The notes under the pieces are model-generated. The model made no database searches, had not been told where the DNA came from, and was given only the letters and a program-made list of their open reading frames with translations. From the NCBI GenBank assembly GCA_903900845.1, contig CAIUOU010000117.1:1-47664 (forward strand): a stretch of 47,664 nt of DNA, given 5' to 3'. The translations under genes and the position numbers were made by a program. The DNA comes from an uncultured Opitutia bacterium. GTDB lineage: Bacteria; Verrucomicrobiota; Verrucomicrobiia; Opitutales; Opitutaceae. Below, one piece after another: positions 8,238 to 17,436 of the stretch; within the stretch, counting starts at the first letter, position 1; the number at the start of each line of letters is the position of its first letter.

Positions 8238-9128
8238 ATGGCTGCATGGTTGCGTCTGGCGGCACCGCTGCTGGCCACGGTGGCCGCCTCGGCCGCCGAC
8301 GTCAGCCTCAGCGCCTGGCGGCCGCTCCATTTGGGCGTGGAACTGGCGTCCGGCGAAGCCATGACACCCGACGGCCGCCCACAGCGTGCGATCGCGGTGC
8401 GCATCGACCTGCGCGCACCCAGCATCGAGTTCCTGACCACGGAGGGCAACGGGGACGCCGGAGGCGAAACCGACAGCGAGACCGCGACGGATTTCCTCCG
8501 ACGCCACGGGCTGCAAGCGGCGGTGAACGCCAACCTGTTTTCACCCTGCTGCACGCCCGGAGAAAAGGACCTCTCTGGCCTGGCAATTTCCCGGGGCGAA
8601 ATGGTCTCCCCGCCGGTGCGTCTCGGCCCGGGGGACTGCGTCCTCGCCATCACGCGCGACAACCGCGCGGTCATCACCCGCAGCGGGGCTGAGTTCAACG
8701 TGGCCGACTATTGGACGGCCGTCGCCGGCACGGGGATCATAGTGACCGGCGGAAGGAACGTCGCGGCGCAAAACGACACCGGCGGGGACAAGTCCCACCC
8801 GCGCACCGCGGTCGGCTTGGACGAAGGCGGCCGGCACCTGTTTTTCCTCGTGATCGACGGTCGGCGGCGCGGCCGCAGCGAAGGAGCGACGCTCTCGGAA
8901 CTGGCCCACTGGCTCCTGCGGATCGGGGCAAGGGAGGGCCTCAATCTCGACGGCGGCGGATCCACCACCCTCGTGCTTGAAGAGAACGGAAGACCGGTCG
9001 TCCGCAACGAACCGGCGGGAGGTGGCTGGCTGCCGCTGCTCGGCGGAACCGCCTTGGCACGCGAGGCCGCCCAACGTTCGAACGGTAATCACCTCGGGAT
9101 CCGCGCACGAACGCTGCCCTCGCGGTGA
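8238..9128 (+). CDS. Phosphodiester glycosidase family protein (NAGPA/DUF2233-type), secreted
   Basis: The predicted protein has 296 residues; ATG at 8238 gives a short signal peptide (MAAWLRLAAPLLATVAASAAD). The domain signatures of the phosphodiester N-acetylglucosaminidase family are present: AAVNANLFSPCCTPG in the first third, HPRTAVGLDEGGRHLFFLVIDGR, and the C-terminal LNLDGGGSTTLVL motif. Two cysteines (SPCC) lie next to the putative active site. The mammalian member uncovers mannose-6-phosphate tags; bacterial members are usually secreted and thought to cleave sugar phosphodiester or exopolysaccharide linkages. It starts 32 bases after the CstA-type gene and could share its transcript. 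Substrate unknown. Confidence 0.88.
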   Translation: MAAWLRLAAPLLATVAASAADVSLSAWRPLHLGVELASGEAMTPDGRPQRAIAVRIDLRAPSIEFLTTEGNGDAGGETDSETATDFLRRHGLQAAVNANLFSPCCTPGEKDLSGLAISRGEMVSPPVRLGPGDCVLAITRDNRAVITRSGAEFNVADYWTAVAGTGIIVTGGRNVAAQNDTGGDKSHPRTAVGLDEGGRHLFFLVIDGRRRGRSEGATLSELAHWLLRIGAREGLNLDGGGSTTLVLEENGRPVVRNEPAGGGWLPLLGGTALAREAAQRSNGNHLGIRARTLPSR

Positions 9129-9134
9129 GGCGCG

Positions 9135-9152
9135 TGCCCCGACGTCGGGGCA
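9135..9152. terminator. 18-bp GC-rich palindrome after the glycosidase stop
   Basis: TGCCCCGACGTCGGGGCA is a perfect palindrome 6 bases after the plus-strand stop at 9128. It could fold as a hairpin, but no T-run follows on the plus strand (AATAAAAA follows), so it would be a weak or factor-dependent terminator at best. Confidence 0.35.
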
Positions 9153-9154
9153 AT

Positions 9155-9180
9155 AAAAAGCCCGGGCCCAAGCCCGGGCT
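9155..9180 (-). terminator. Intrinsic terminator of the Ig/NHL gene
   Basis: Read on the minus strand, AGCCCGGGC-TTGG-GCCCGGGCT forms a perfect 9-bp stem with a 4-base loop (9159-9180) directly followed by a run of T (9159-9155). It begins 25 bases after the stop codon at 9205, the expected arrangement for an intrinsic terminator. Confidence 0.85.
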
Positions 9181-9204
9181 CGCGATTCGGAAGGCCGACG
9201 GACC

Positions 9205-12200
9205 TTACGGCAGCTCGTAAACCTCGACGAGCGCGATGCCAGAGGCACCGCCGGTTCCCGTCACCAAAACCGTGCAGGCTCCCGGCGCCAGGGTCGCGAT
9301 CAGCGCGGAATCTCCCGCCGACAGGGTGAAGGCACCAGCCTGCGATGATCCGGCCGTGATGGCGTCGCGGTCAGCGGAGGTGGTCCAGTTCGTGTTCTGG
9401 GCCACGATCGTCGCGCCCGACTGCAGCTGCAGCACCGGCTGGGCCAGCACGCCGCCCACGCCGAACGGGGTCAGGCCCGGACCCACGGCCCGCACCAGAA
9501 CCCGTTTGCTCGAACCCGCGGGGACGACGAACCCTGCGATCAGGGTGTTGTCGCCGGAGCCGGCCGAGGCGCGCGTGGCGATATTGAGCATCTTCTGTCC
9601 GGCGGCGGCGGTCGAAAGATCGTAGACCTCAATGAGCGCGATGCCCGCGGCACCGGAAACTCCGCTCACCTGGGCCGTGTAATTGCCCGGGGCCAACGTG
9701 GTGAGGATGGCGGCGTCGGTCCCCGCGGATCCAAGGGCAAAAGCCCCCGCTTGTCGTCCGGCGGCGTCGATCGCGGCGCGGTCGGCGGCAATGCCGGAGT
9801 TCACCGCGAGCGAAGTGGCGCCGCGGAAAAGCTCCAAGCGAGGCGCGGCAAGCACACCGGACACGTTGAACGGAGCCGCGCCCAGCGTCGGACCCACGGC
9901 GCGGATCAGCACCGGCTTGGACTCCTCGCCGGAGATCACAAAGCCGGCGATGGCGATGCCGTCGCCCGAGCCGACGCGCGCGCGCGTCGAGATGTTGACC
10001 AGGCGCTGGAGGCCGAGGGCGGCCTCACCACCGCCCGCCAGGGTTGCGTTGATCGTGCCCGCGACGGATCCGGTAAGCAGACCGGTCGAGGCGTTGATCG
10101 AGGCGGTGACGACATTGCGGCCGGTGGTCACCGAAACCGCGCCGGCAGTCGTCACGCTGCCCGAGGCGCCGTCGGCCGAAGTGCCCGCGGTGACCAGCGC
10201 GAACGCGCGGCCATCGGGTCCCGCAATGATCTGCGCGGAGGCACCGCTCGACGCCGCGCCAGCCTTGTAGAGACCGGCGAGGGTTTGCGTGGCGCCAGCC
10301 GGGGCGCGGTTAGCGGAGAATGAAACCGAGGCCGAGCCGCCGGTGGTGCCCGTCACTGAGCCGTCGGCGGCGATCGTACCGGCGACCACGAGCGAGACTC
10401 CGCTGGACTGGGCGAACGAGAAGGCGCCCGAGTCATTGACGGTGAAGGACTGCCCGATGACCGGAGTTGATGAGCCGGAGATGAAGCCGAGCATGAAGCC
10501 CGAGTTGTCCTCGCGCACCAGCACGGCAAGGGAACCTTGGCCCGAGGCGAACGTGCCGAAGTAGACCCCGGCGTAGCTGCGCGCGGCGACCCGCAGGGCG
10601 GCGGAAGCGGAGGTGACCGAACCGGCGGAGTTGCTGACCACGGCGTCGTAGGTCCCGGCATCGGCGACCTGTGCGGCGGAAAGCGACAAGGTGGCGTTGG
10701 TCGCTCCCGCGACCGCCGCGCCGTTCTTCCGCCACTGATAGGACGGGGCGGGCACGCCGATCGCGCCGACCTCCATGCTCACCGCGCCGCCCGCGACGAC
10801 GGAGCGCGCGGCGGGCTGCACGGTGATGACCGGGGCGGAGGCGGCGGAAACGACGGACACCTGCGCCACCGCGCTGGTCGCGGTGCCGAGGGCGTTGGTG
10901 ACCTGCACATCATAGTTGCCCGCGTCGGCCGCGGAGCCGGATAGCGTCAGGCTGGCGTTGGTCGCGCCCGCGACCGCCGCGCCGTACTTACGCCACTGAT
11001 ACGAGAAGCTGCTGCTGCCCGTGGCGGCGACGGATAGGGTCGCGGAGGCCCCGGAGAGGACGGCAACGGAACGCGGCTGCTGCGTGATGACCGGGGCGGT
11101 GTTGACCGTGAGGACGCCGGCCGCGGAAGTCACGGAGCCGGCGGAGTTCGTGACCGTCACCGTGTAGCTGCCGGCGGCGGAGGCCTGCACCGCCGAAAGC
11201 GCGAGACTGGCGGCCGTAGCCCCCTCGATGGCGGTTCCATTGCGACGCCACTGATAGGTGAAAGGCTCGGTGCCGGTGACGCTCACGCTCAACGTCGCGT
11301 TTTGGCCTTGGTTGATCGTCGTCGCGGCGGGCGCCGAGGCGATGGCCGGAGGCAGGACCGCCGGCAGCACCGTGAGGGTGAACGTCTGGTTCGTCGCGAT
11401 GCCGTTGCTGGCGGTCAGCGTGACGGTGAAAGGCGACCCCGTCGCGTCAGGAGCGGTGCCGCTCAGCACGCCGGAGACGGCGTCGAGGCTGGCCCAAGAG
11501 GGCAGGCCCGTCGCGGAGAAGGTTGCCGCCGGGTTGGCGGCAGCCGCGACCGTGAAGGTGCCGGCCACAGTGGCCCGGAAGGAGGCGCTCGCCTCGCTGG
11601 AGAAGACGGGAGCGGTTCCGATCCCGAGCGCGGCAGACAACGAGGTGGCGTTCGCGCCGATCAGGTTCGAAACGACGACCTGGAAACGGTCTCCGGACAT
11701 CGCGGAGGTGACATTCGAGACCGAAAGCGTGGCCGTATTCACCCCGCTGTAGGTGCTGTCGGCCGAAACGACGGAGAAACCGGTCGTGCCGGCCGGCTGA
11801 CGCATCCACGTGAAATACGTGGGAGCCGGAGTACCGGACGCCACGACGGAGAAACTGGCCGAGCCGCCGATCGCAGCCAAGGTCGACTGCGGATGCACTC
11901 CGATCGACGGAGCCTGAGCGACGCCCGAGCGACGCAGGAGATGGTTACGTGTGTCGGCGATGTAAATGATACCTGCGGAATCGATGGCCAGACCCGTAGG
12001 CTGGCGGAAACGTGCGGCCGCAATGACACCATCGGCCGAGCCGGCTTGCCCGGCTGAGCCGGCAAGGGTGGTAACGACCCCGGCCGCGGAGACTCTGCGA
12101 ATCGTCTGGTTGAGCGTATCAGCGACGTAGACGACGCCGGACGAGTCGACAGTGATTCCGGACGGCTGGGAGAAACGCGCCGCCGCCCCCGTGCCATCGA

Positions 12201-13890
12201 CCGAACCAGCACTCCCCGCAGTGCCGGCGAGGGTCGTGACGGCAAGCGTGGTGTCCATACGACGGATCACATGGCTGCCGGAATCAGTGATGAAGACGTT
12301 GCCCGAAGCATCGATCGCGAGGCTGTTCGGGAGCGAAAAGCGCGCCGCGGTCCCCGTAAGGTTGACCGAACCTTGCGAGCCGGCCTGGCCCGCGATTGTT
12401 GAAACGGTGCCGTTGATTAAAACCTTCCTGATAGTGTGGTTGAAGGTATCCGCGACGAGCAGGTAGCCATCGGGGGAGTACGCGATGCCGGAGGGGAACG
12501 CGAAGCGCGCGGTCGAACCGGCGCCGTCGGCGCTGCCGGAAGAACCGGCCAGACCCGCCAGCGTCGCGACGGTGCCATCCGCGGCAACCGCACGGATGGT
12601 GTGGTTGTAGGTGTCGGCCACGTAAACAACGCCCAAAGGCGAAACCGCGACCGCCGAGGGACCGCTGAAACGGGCGACTCCGGCACCGCCGTCGGCATTG
12701 CCCAACTGTCCGGCGACACCCGCCAGGGTGGAGACCACCCCGGAGGCGGAGACCTTGCGAATTAGATGATTGGAGCTGTCGGCGACGTAGAGATTTCCAA
12801 GGCTGTCCACCGCGATGGAGGAAGGTCCGTTGAAGCGGGCGGTGGAGGCACCGTCGGCGGAGCCCGCCTCGCCCGCCTTACCGGCCAGCGTGGAGATGAC
12901 GGTCGAGTTCACCACGGTGAGCGTGGCGGACGCGCTTTGCGCGGTGCCGGCCGCATTCGTGGCAACGACTCGAAAGGAGTCGCCATTGAGCCCAGAAACC
13001 AAACGCGGGATGCTCAGGCTGCCGGTCGCAGTGCCGCTGAAGGTGCCGTCGTCGGCGAGATCCACGAACGTGGACCCGCCCGCCGGCTGGCGTTGCCAGC
13101 GGAAACTCGGCGCGGGATAGCCGGACGCCACGGCGGTGAAGGAGACCGTTTCGCCCAACGAGCCGGAGGCGTTCGATGGATTGGTGGTGATCGCCGGAAC
13201 GGTCATGACCAGGAGATTGAAACTCTGATCCGTTGAGACGGCCGCGTTGGTAGCACGGAGGACGAGCGCCACCGTCGTGCCCGCCGCGCTCGTCGGGGAA
13301 CCGCTGAGCGTGGCGGTGCTGGTGTTGCCCGCGGATGAGGTCGACGATAGGGTCACCCCCGTCGGCAGGCTGCCAGAAGCGACTGTGAGGGTCGGGGCGG
13401 GTTGACCCGTCGCGGTGACGGTGAACGTACCGGCCGTATTGAAGGTGAAACTCGTGGTTGCGGCCGAGGTGAACGCCGGGACCACCTGCACCGTCAGCGT
13501 CACCGCGTTGGAGGTGGCCGTGCCGGCGGTGCTGGCGGCGACCGCCCGGTATTGCACGCCGTTCATTCCCGCAGTGATCGCGGAGACCGTGAGCGTCGTG
13601 GAGTTGACCCCGGAATGATTGGCGTCCGGCGTGAGGGCGACCCATCCGGAAGAGCCGGAGTTGAATTGCCACTGGATGGATGGCGCAGGATCCCCGCTTG
13701 CCGCGACGGTGAAGGTAGCGGAAGTCGCTCCGGGCAGATTGACGGTCGCGGACGACGGCTGGGTGGATATGGTCGGCACCGTCTGCGCCTGCACTGAGGC
13801 GACGAGAAGAAGCGCGACAAGACCCGCGAGGAGTCGCGATACCGTGCGTACCGCGCCTGACCGACAAACCAGGTTGGTTGGGATTTTCAT
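9205..13890 (-). CDS. Large secreted Ig-like / NHL-repeat protein
   Basis: The predicted protein has 1561 residues. ATG at 13890 begins a basic stretch and hydrophobic signal (LLAGLVALLLVASVQAQ, cut near 36). Domains in order: Ig-like and putative-Ig modules (about 37-328); six NHL blades (about 330-658) with repeated STLAG..G...G.A...ARF..P.G.A.D..G..Y.AD..NH.IR; further Ig-like modules (about 660-1110) including two nearly identical YQWRK(N/Y)GAAVAGATNA units; a glycine/serine-rich region; and two tandem copies of a VNISTRA..G.GD...AGFV..G...(R)VL(I)RAVGP module (about 1293-1561). That last pair is common at the C-termini of exported Opitutaceae proteins and may serve in surface attachment. 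Function is likely adhesion or structural; no catalytic motif was seen. A terminator follows the stop. Confidence 0.9.
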   Translation of the reverse strand: MKIPTNLVCRSGAVRTVSRLLAGLVALLLVASVQAQTVPTISTQPSSATVNLPGATSATFTVAASGDPAPSIQWQFNSGSSGWVALTPDANHSGVNSTTLTVSAITAGMNGVQYRAVAASTAGTATSNAVTLTVQVVPAFTSAATTSFTFNTAGTFTVTATGQPAPTLTVASGSLPTGVTLSSTSSAGNTSTATLSGSPTSAAGTTVALVLRATNAAVSTDQSFNLLVMTVPAITTNPSNASGSLGETVSFTAVASGYPAPSFRWQRQPAGGSTFVDLADDGTFSGTATGSLSIPRLVSGLNGDSFRVVATNAAGTAQSASATLTVVNSTVISTLAGKAGEAGSADGASTARFNGPSSIAVDSLGNLYVADSSNHLIRKVSASGVVSTLAGVAGQLGNADGGAGVARFSGPSAVAVSPLGVVYVADTYNHTIRAVAADGTVATLAGLAGSSGSADGAGSTARFAFPSGIAYSPDGYLLVADTFNHTIRKVLINGTVSTIAGQAGSQGSVNLTGTAARFSLPNSLAIDASGNVFITDSGSHVIRRMDTTLAVTTLAGTAGSAGSVDGTGAAARFSQPSGITVDSSGVVYVADTLNQTIRRVSAAGVVTTLAGSAGQAGSADGVIAAARFRQPTGLAIDSAGIIYIADTRNHLLRRSGVAQAPSIGVHPQSTLAAIGGSASFSVVASGTPAPTYFTWMRQPAGTTGFSVVSADSTYSGVNTATLSVSNVTSAMSGDRFQVVVSNLIGANATSLSAALGIGTAPVFSSEASASFRATVAGTFTVAAAANPAATFSATGLPSWASLDAVSGVLSGTAPDATGSPFTVTLTASNGIATNQTFTLTVLPAVLPPAIASAPAATTINQGQNATLSVSVTGTEPFTYQWRRNGTAIEGATAASLALSAVQASAAGSYTVTVTNSAGSVTSAAGVLTVNTAPVITQQPRSVAVLSGASATLSVAATGSSSFSYQWRKYGAAVAGATNASLTLSGSAADAGNYDVQVTNALGTATSAVAQVSVVSAASAPVITVQPAARSVVAGGAVSMEVGAIGVPAPSYQWRKNGAAVAGATNATLSLSAAQVADAGTYDAVVSNSAGSVTSASAALRVAARSYAGVYFGTFASGQGSLAVLVREDNSGFMLGFISGSSTPVIGQSFTVNDSGAFSFAQSSGVSLVVAGTIAADGSVTGTTGGSASVSFSANRAPAGATQTLAGLYKAGAASSGASAQIIAGPDGRAFALVTAGTSADGASGSVTTAGAVSVTTGRNVVTASINASTGLLTGSVAGTINATLAGGGEAALGLQRLVNISTRARVGSGDGIAIAGFVISGEESKPVLIRAVGPTLGAAPFNVSGVLAAPRLELFRGATSLAVNSGIAADRAAIDAAGRQAGAFALGSAGTDAAILTTLAPGNYTAQVSGVSGAAGIALIEVYDLSTAAAGQKMLNIATRASAGSGDNTLIAGFVVPAGSSKRVLVRAVGPGLTPFGVGGVLAQPVLQLQSGATIVAQNTNWTTSADRDAITAGSSQAGAFTLSAGDSALIATLAPGACTVLVTGTGGASGIALVEVYELP

Positions 13891-14038
13891 GGATGACTTA
13901 GGTTGAAAAAGGGAGCGGCGAAGCTGAACCAGCCCGCCGCGAGAGCGAAAATACCGCCGTAACACGTGTGCGCGCAAGACGGTTGTGCGGTGGGGCGAAG
14001 CCATTGAATCGCGAAAACCAGCACCTTACGCCAAGGGC

Positions 14039-15397
14039 CTAAACCGGATACGCCCAACCCTTCCGGTATTCGCGACGCAGGAGCTTCGCGGCCTCGGCGT
14101 CCCCCGGAATAGTCTCGCGGCTGGGGTCCCACCCGACACTGCGACCGGCCTTCAGGCTCACCATGCCCAGCAACGCACAGGTGGTGGCGCGGTGCGCGTC
14201 GGCGATGTCGCACGCCGGTTTGCTCCCTGTCTCGATGGCGGAGAGGAAGTCGGCCCAAAGCTCACGGATATTCTGCGCGTCCGGCTCGTTGAGCGACGCC
14301 TTCTCGACCTGCGGCGCGCCTCCCCCCGACGGATAGAACACCCACCCGCCGCGGTGACCGAGCTGGAGCGTCCCCTTGGTACCGTAGAGGTACATCCCGG
14401 CCACATCGCCTTTCTCGGCGTCGTTCCCGCCGAAAAGCCGCGACTCCCAAGTGAGCGTGAATCGATCGAACGTGTAGTGGACCACCTGGTGATCGGGCGC
14501 GTCACTCGTCTGCGCGTCGGGACTCAGCACCGGTGGACCTTTGACCGGCCGGCCGCCGGTCGAATGCACCCGCCGCGGCGCGTTTTCGCCGGTTATCCAA
14601 AGCGCCGTGTCCAGCCAATGCACGCCGATGTCACCCAGGGATCCGTTGGCGAAATCAAGGTAATGCCGATGGCCCCGCGGATGGATGCCCCGAGTTCCGG
14701 GGGCGTCGTCGGGGCGCACCGGGTTGCCCCCGTTGAACGGCCGCAGCGGGGCCGGGCCGCACCAAAAATCCCAGTCCAGCTCTGGCGGAACCGGCCGCGT
14801 CGGGAGCGGCTCCTCGGGCCCCGCGCCACCCGCGTTCAAGTGACACCGGATCATCCCCACGGTACCGACCCCACCCGAACGTACCAAATCCCGCGCCCGG
14901 ATCATATGAGGCGCCATTCGCCGATGATGCCCCACCTGCACCACCCGGCCGTGGGCCCGCGCCGCCCGCACCATCGCTTGGCTCTCACCGATCGTGTGCG
15001 CGGTGGGTTTGTCGACGTAAACATGCGCCCCGGCCTTGATCGCCGCGATCGTCGGCAGCGCGTGCCAATGGTCCGGGGTGGTCACGATCACGATTTCCGG
15101 CTTCTCCTTGTCCAGCAGCTCACGGAAATCCCGGTACCGGCCAGGCTGATCGCCCGTCAGCTTCGCCACCCTTTCGGCCGAAGCATCCAAGGCACGACGG
15201 TCCACGTCGCAGATACCGACCACCTTGCAGCGTTGGCTCGCGATGGCCTCCGCGAGTACGTTGCCTCCCCACCAGCCCGCTCCGATCAATGCCGTCCGGT
15301 ACTTTCGACCAGTCTTATCGGCAGCACCGATTAGGCTCCAACCGGAAAACGTTGAAGTCGCTATCAGCGAATTTTTTATAAATCTACGGCGCTTCAT
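14039..15397 (-). CDS. Gfo/Idh/MocA oxidoreductase with Tat-like leader
   Basis: The predicted protein has 452 residues and starts MKRRRFIKNSLIATSTFSGWSLIG, a twin-arginine-like leader that suggests export of the folded, nucleotide-loaded enzyme. The Rossmann motif appears as ALIGAGWWGGNVL, followed by GICDVDRRALD. The usual EKP motif reads DKPTAHT here, and HHRRMAPH follows. The C-terminal half has GDIGVHWLDTALWITGENAPRRVHSTGG, typical of the exported Verrucomicrobia/Planctomycete group that acts on sugars or sugar-linked substrates with NAD(P). Its start lies 4 bases after the stop of the membrane-protein gene upstream, so translation is probably coupled. Substrate not known. Confidence 0.9.
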   Translation of the reverse strand: MKRRRFIKNSLIATSTFSGWSLIGAADKTGRKYRTALIGAGWWGGNVLAEAIASQRCKVVGICDVDRRALDASAERVAKLTGDQPGRYRDFRELLDKEKPEIVIVTTPDHWHALPTIAAIKAGAHVYVDKPTAHTIGESQAMVRAARAHGRVVQVGHHRRMAPHMIRARDLVRSGGVGTVGMIRCHLNAGGAGPEEPLPTRPVPPELDWDFWCGPAPLRPFNGGNPVRPDDAPGTRGIHPRGHRHYLDFANGSLGDIGVHWLDTALWITGENAPRRVHSTGGRPVKGPPVLSPDAQTSDAPDHQVVHYTFDRFTLTWESRLFGGNDAEKGDVAGMYLYGTKGTLQLGHRGGWVFYPSGGGAPQVEKASLNEPDAQNIRELWADFLSAIETGSKPACDIADAHRATTCALLGMVSLKAGRSVGWDPSRETIPGDAEAAKLLRREYRKGWAYPV

Positions 15398-15401
15398 TAA
15401 G

Positions 15402-16628
15402 CTAGTTAAAGATTGCTCTATTTACAGGCTGCTTCGAGGTCCCGACCATCTCCCTGAGCACCGCCCAAGCTTTCCTCAATCCAGCTGGTTTCACGCCGCC
15501 CAAACCATAGAGCGCAACCAACTCTGCCTCGTGACCGCGGTACCGGGGTGGCAGGGAGAACAGGGACCGCCCTTCGGCGGATAGCACATCCGAGAAAAAG
15601 GCCCCTTCACCCACCACCAAGCCCCTCGGTTCGGCCGATATCGCGGCCTTCTTCTCGGGTAGCACCATCCATGGGCGATATTTGAACTCCAAAACACCCG
15701 AGGGACTCCGCGCCAAGGCCCCGTAGGTACGCACGGGCACGCCCGTGAGGGCGGGTCCGGCAAACATCGGGTCAGCCCCGCCCGACGGCACAAAGCTCTT
15801 CCGCCTTCCCGTGAGGAAATCCCAGCAGAAAACGGAGCCAAATACCGTCAGCCGGAACGCCCAACCCGCTACCAGATAAGCAATAACGATCACGACGATC
15901 GAAAGCACCGCGCCCACCCAAGGGTTGATCGTCGCCGTCACGGTGACCAAACCGAGCAAGGCGGTCCGCGCCGCCTTGAGGCCGGCGTCGATCGCTCCCC
16001 AAGGACTGAGCAGGATCAGCACGTTGATCGCATGGGAGCCTAGCCAGACGATGAGGAAGATCGCCACCCCGAGCGGAACCGTGAGGAGGCTGAGGAGGGC
16101 GCTGAAATCCGCCGCGCCGAGGGGAAGCACCGCCAATCCGCTCCCCGCGAAATCGGCCCCCGCCGACGCGACCTTGCCATCACCCAGGATCATGCGGCTG
16201 ACCGTCGAGACCGATATCGGCACCACGGCCCCGGCCGCGACCAGGCCGCTGAGTTTGTTCTCCATCGTCTCCAGCACATCGAGGGGCTTCTTTAGCCCCG
16301 GCGGCACGACCGCCCCGAGCGCATCCTTGAGGGCGCACACCCCGACGATCAGGAGCGCCGGCAACCAAAACGAGACCTGCGCGAACCAAGGCAACGCCGC
16401 CCGCGAGGCGTCATCCTTTGCCGCCATCCACTGGTAGGCGCCGTAGGCTCCTGTGCCCAACAGGGGAGAGATGGCGATACCCGTGACGGTTGATATCACG
16501 GAGGCCACGGGATTGCCGGGGGAACGATCGGGGGTCGGCGCCGGCGCGGAGGCCGCCGCGAGAGCGAAGGGCACCGCGATCACCAGCAGCGTCACCAAGG
16601 CGAGCGTCCAAGGGGCGAAGCGTCTCAT
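15402..16628 (-). CDS. Unknown polytopic membrane protein
   Basis: The predicted protein has 408 residues from ATG at 16628, chosen because it opens MRRFAPWTLALVTLLVIAVPFALAAAS; the longer open frame before it is not protein-like and has no better start. After the N-terminal segment there are about six more hydrophobic segments, among them VISTVTGIAISPLLGTGAY, FWLPALLIVGVCAL, LLTVPLGVAIFLIVWLG and VLSIVVIVIAYLVAGWAF. A soluble C-terminal domain of roughly 120 residues follows, rich in aromatic and basic residues (EFKYRPWMVLPEKK). I do not recognise the family. The stop is 4 bases from the start of the Tat-type oxidoreductase, so the two are likely one operon. Confidence 0.75.
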   Translation of the reverse strand: MRRFAPWTLALVTLLVIAVPFALAAASAPAPTPDRSPGNPVASVISTVTGIAISPLLGTGAYGAYQWMAAKDDASRAALPWFAQVSFWLPALLIVGVCALKDALGAVVPPGLKKPLDVLETMENKLSGLVAAGAVVPISVSTVSRMILGDGKVASAGADFAGSGLAVLPLGAADFSALLSLLTVPLGVAIFLIVWLGSHAINVLILLSPWGAIDAGLKAARTALLGLVTVTATINPWVGAVLSIVVIVIAYLVAGWAFRLTVFGSVFCWDFLTGRRKSFVPSGGADPMFAGPALTGVPVRTYGALARSPSGVLEFKYRPWMVLPEKKAAISAEPRGLVVGEGAFFSDVLSAEGRSLFSLPPRYRGHEAELVALYGLGGVKPAGLRKAWAVLREMVGTSKQPVNRAIFN

Positions 16629-16719
16629 GCGCGAACCGTAGGCACGACCGCCGCGTTGAAAAGAAATTAGGTGGATGAACCGCCAACCGCGACGCTGGCC
16701 AACGCGCGGAAAGGACGGC

Positions 16720-17358
16720 ATGTTTTCATCGATGGACGAGCGCACCATCGCCTTTTACGACCGGCAGGCGGCCGCGACGGCGTCGCGCCACCGCTCGTTG
16801 GATACAGGGCCGTGGCGCGCGCGGTTCCTCGCCGCCTTCGCGCGCGGCAGCCAGGTGCTCGACGTAGGCTGTGGCGGCGGACGCGACCTCGCGCTCCTCC
16901 TGGAACTCGGCTTCGAGGCGCGCGGCACGGAGCCCTCCGCGGCCATGCGGGCCGAGGCGGAACGGGCTTATCCGGTTCTCGCCGGTCGCATCCTGCCGTA
17001 CGCGTTGCCGCTACCGGATCCGGCGACGCTCGACGGGCTTGTCGACGGGATCGTGTGCTCCGCGGTGCTGATGCACGTACCGCCGGGCGAGTTGCCGGCG
17101 GCGCTCGCCAGTCTCCGGCGCGCGTTGCGCCCAGGAGGAAGATTGTGGGTCACGGTGCCAGGAAAGCGTTCCGGTCTCGACGGCGACGAGCGCGACGGAG
17201 GCGGCCGCCTTTTCCGGGACCTCCCGCCGGCCATGCTGCTGGCGCTCGGCCGCGCGGCCGGATTGCGCGCGCTCTCAACATGGGAGGAGCCGGATCGGCT
17301 TGGCCGCGCCGAGATCCGCTGGCGCGGCTGCCTGCTCGAGGCGACCGAAACGCCCTGA
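16720..17358 (+). CDS. Class I SAM-dependent methyltransferase
   Basis: The predicted protein has 212 residues. I chose ATG at 16720 because GGAAAGGA sits about 6 bases upstream as a strong ribosome binding site; an ATG at 16675 in the same frame has no such site. Motif I, the SAM-binding glycine loop, is VLDVGCGGG (residues 46-54), followed by TEPSAAMRAEAE (acidic ribose contact) and ALRPGGRLWVTVPG (post-motif III). The length and motif order match small-molecule methyltransferases of the UbiE/Methyltransf_11 group. It is divergent from the unknown membrane protein. Substrate unknown. Confidence 0.85.
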   Translation: MFSSMDERTIAFYDRQAAATASRHRSLDTGPWRARFLAAFARGSQVLDVGCGGGRDLALLLELGFEARGTEPSAAMRAEAERAYPVLAGRILPYALPLPDPATLDGLVDGIVCSAVLMHVPPGELPAALASLRRALRPGGRLWVTVPGKRSGLDGDERDGGGRLFRDLPPAMLLALGRAAGLRALSTWEEPDRLGRAEIRWRGCLLEATETP

Positions 17359-17436
17359 TCGACGTTCCGCCACACCGGCGTACTCGACCCTTGCCCGGCC
17401 GGCGAACGCGGCCCACGTTCGCCGACTTTCCCCGCC

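Noticed and set aside
6859-8265. 468-codon minus-strand frame opposite the CstA-type gene
   Set aside because: Highly charged Glu/Asp/His/Gly product with no hydrophobic core, mirror of a membrane protein.
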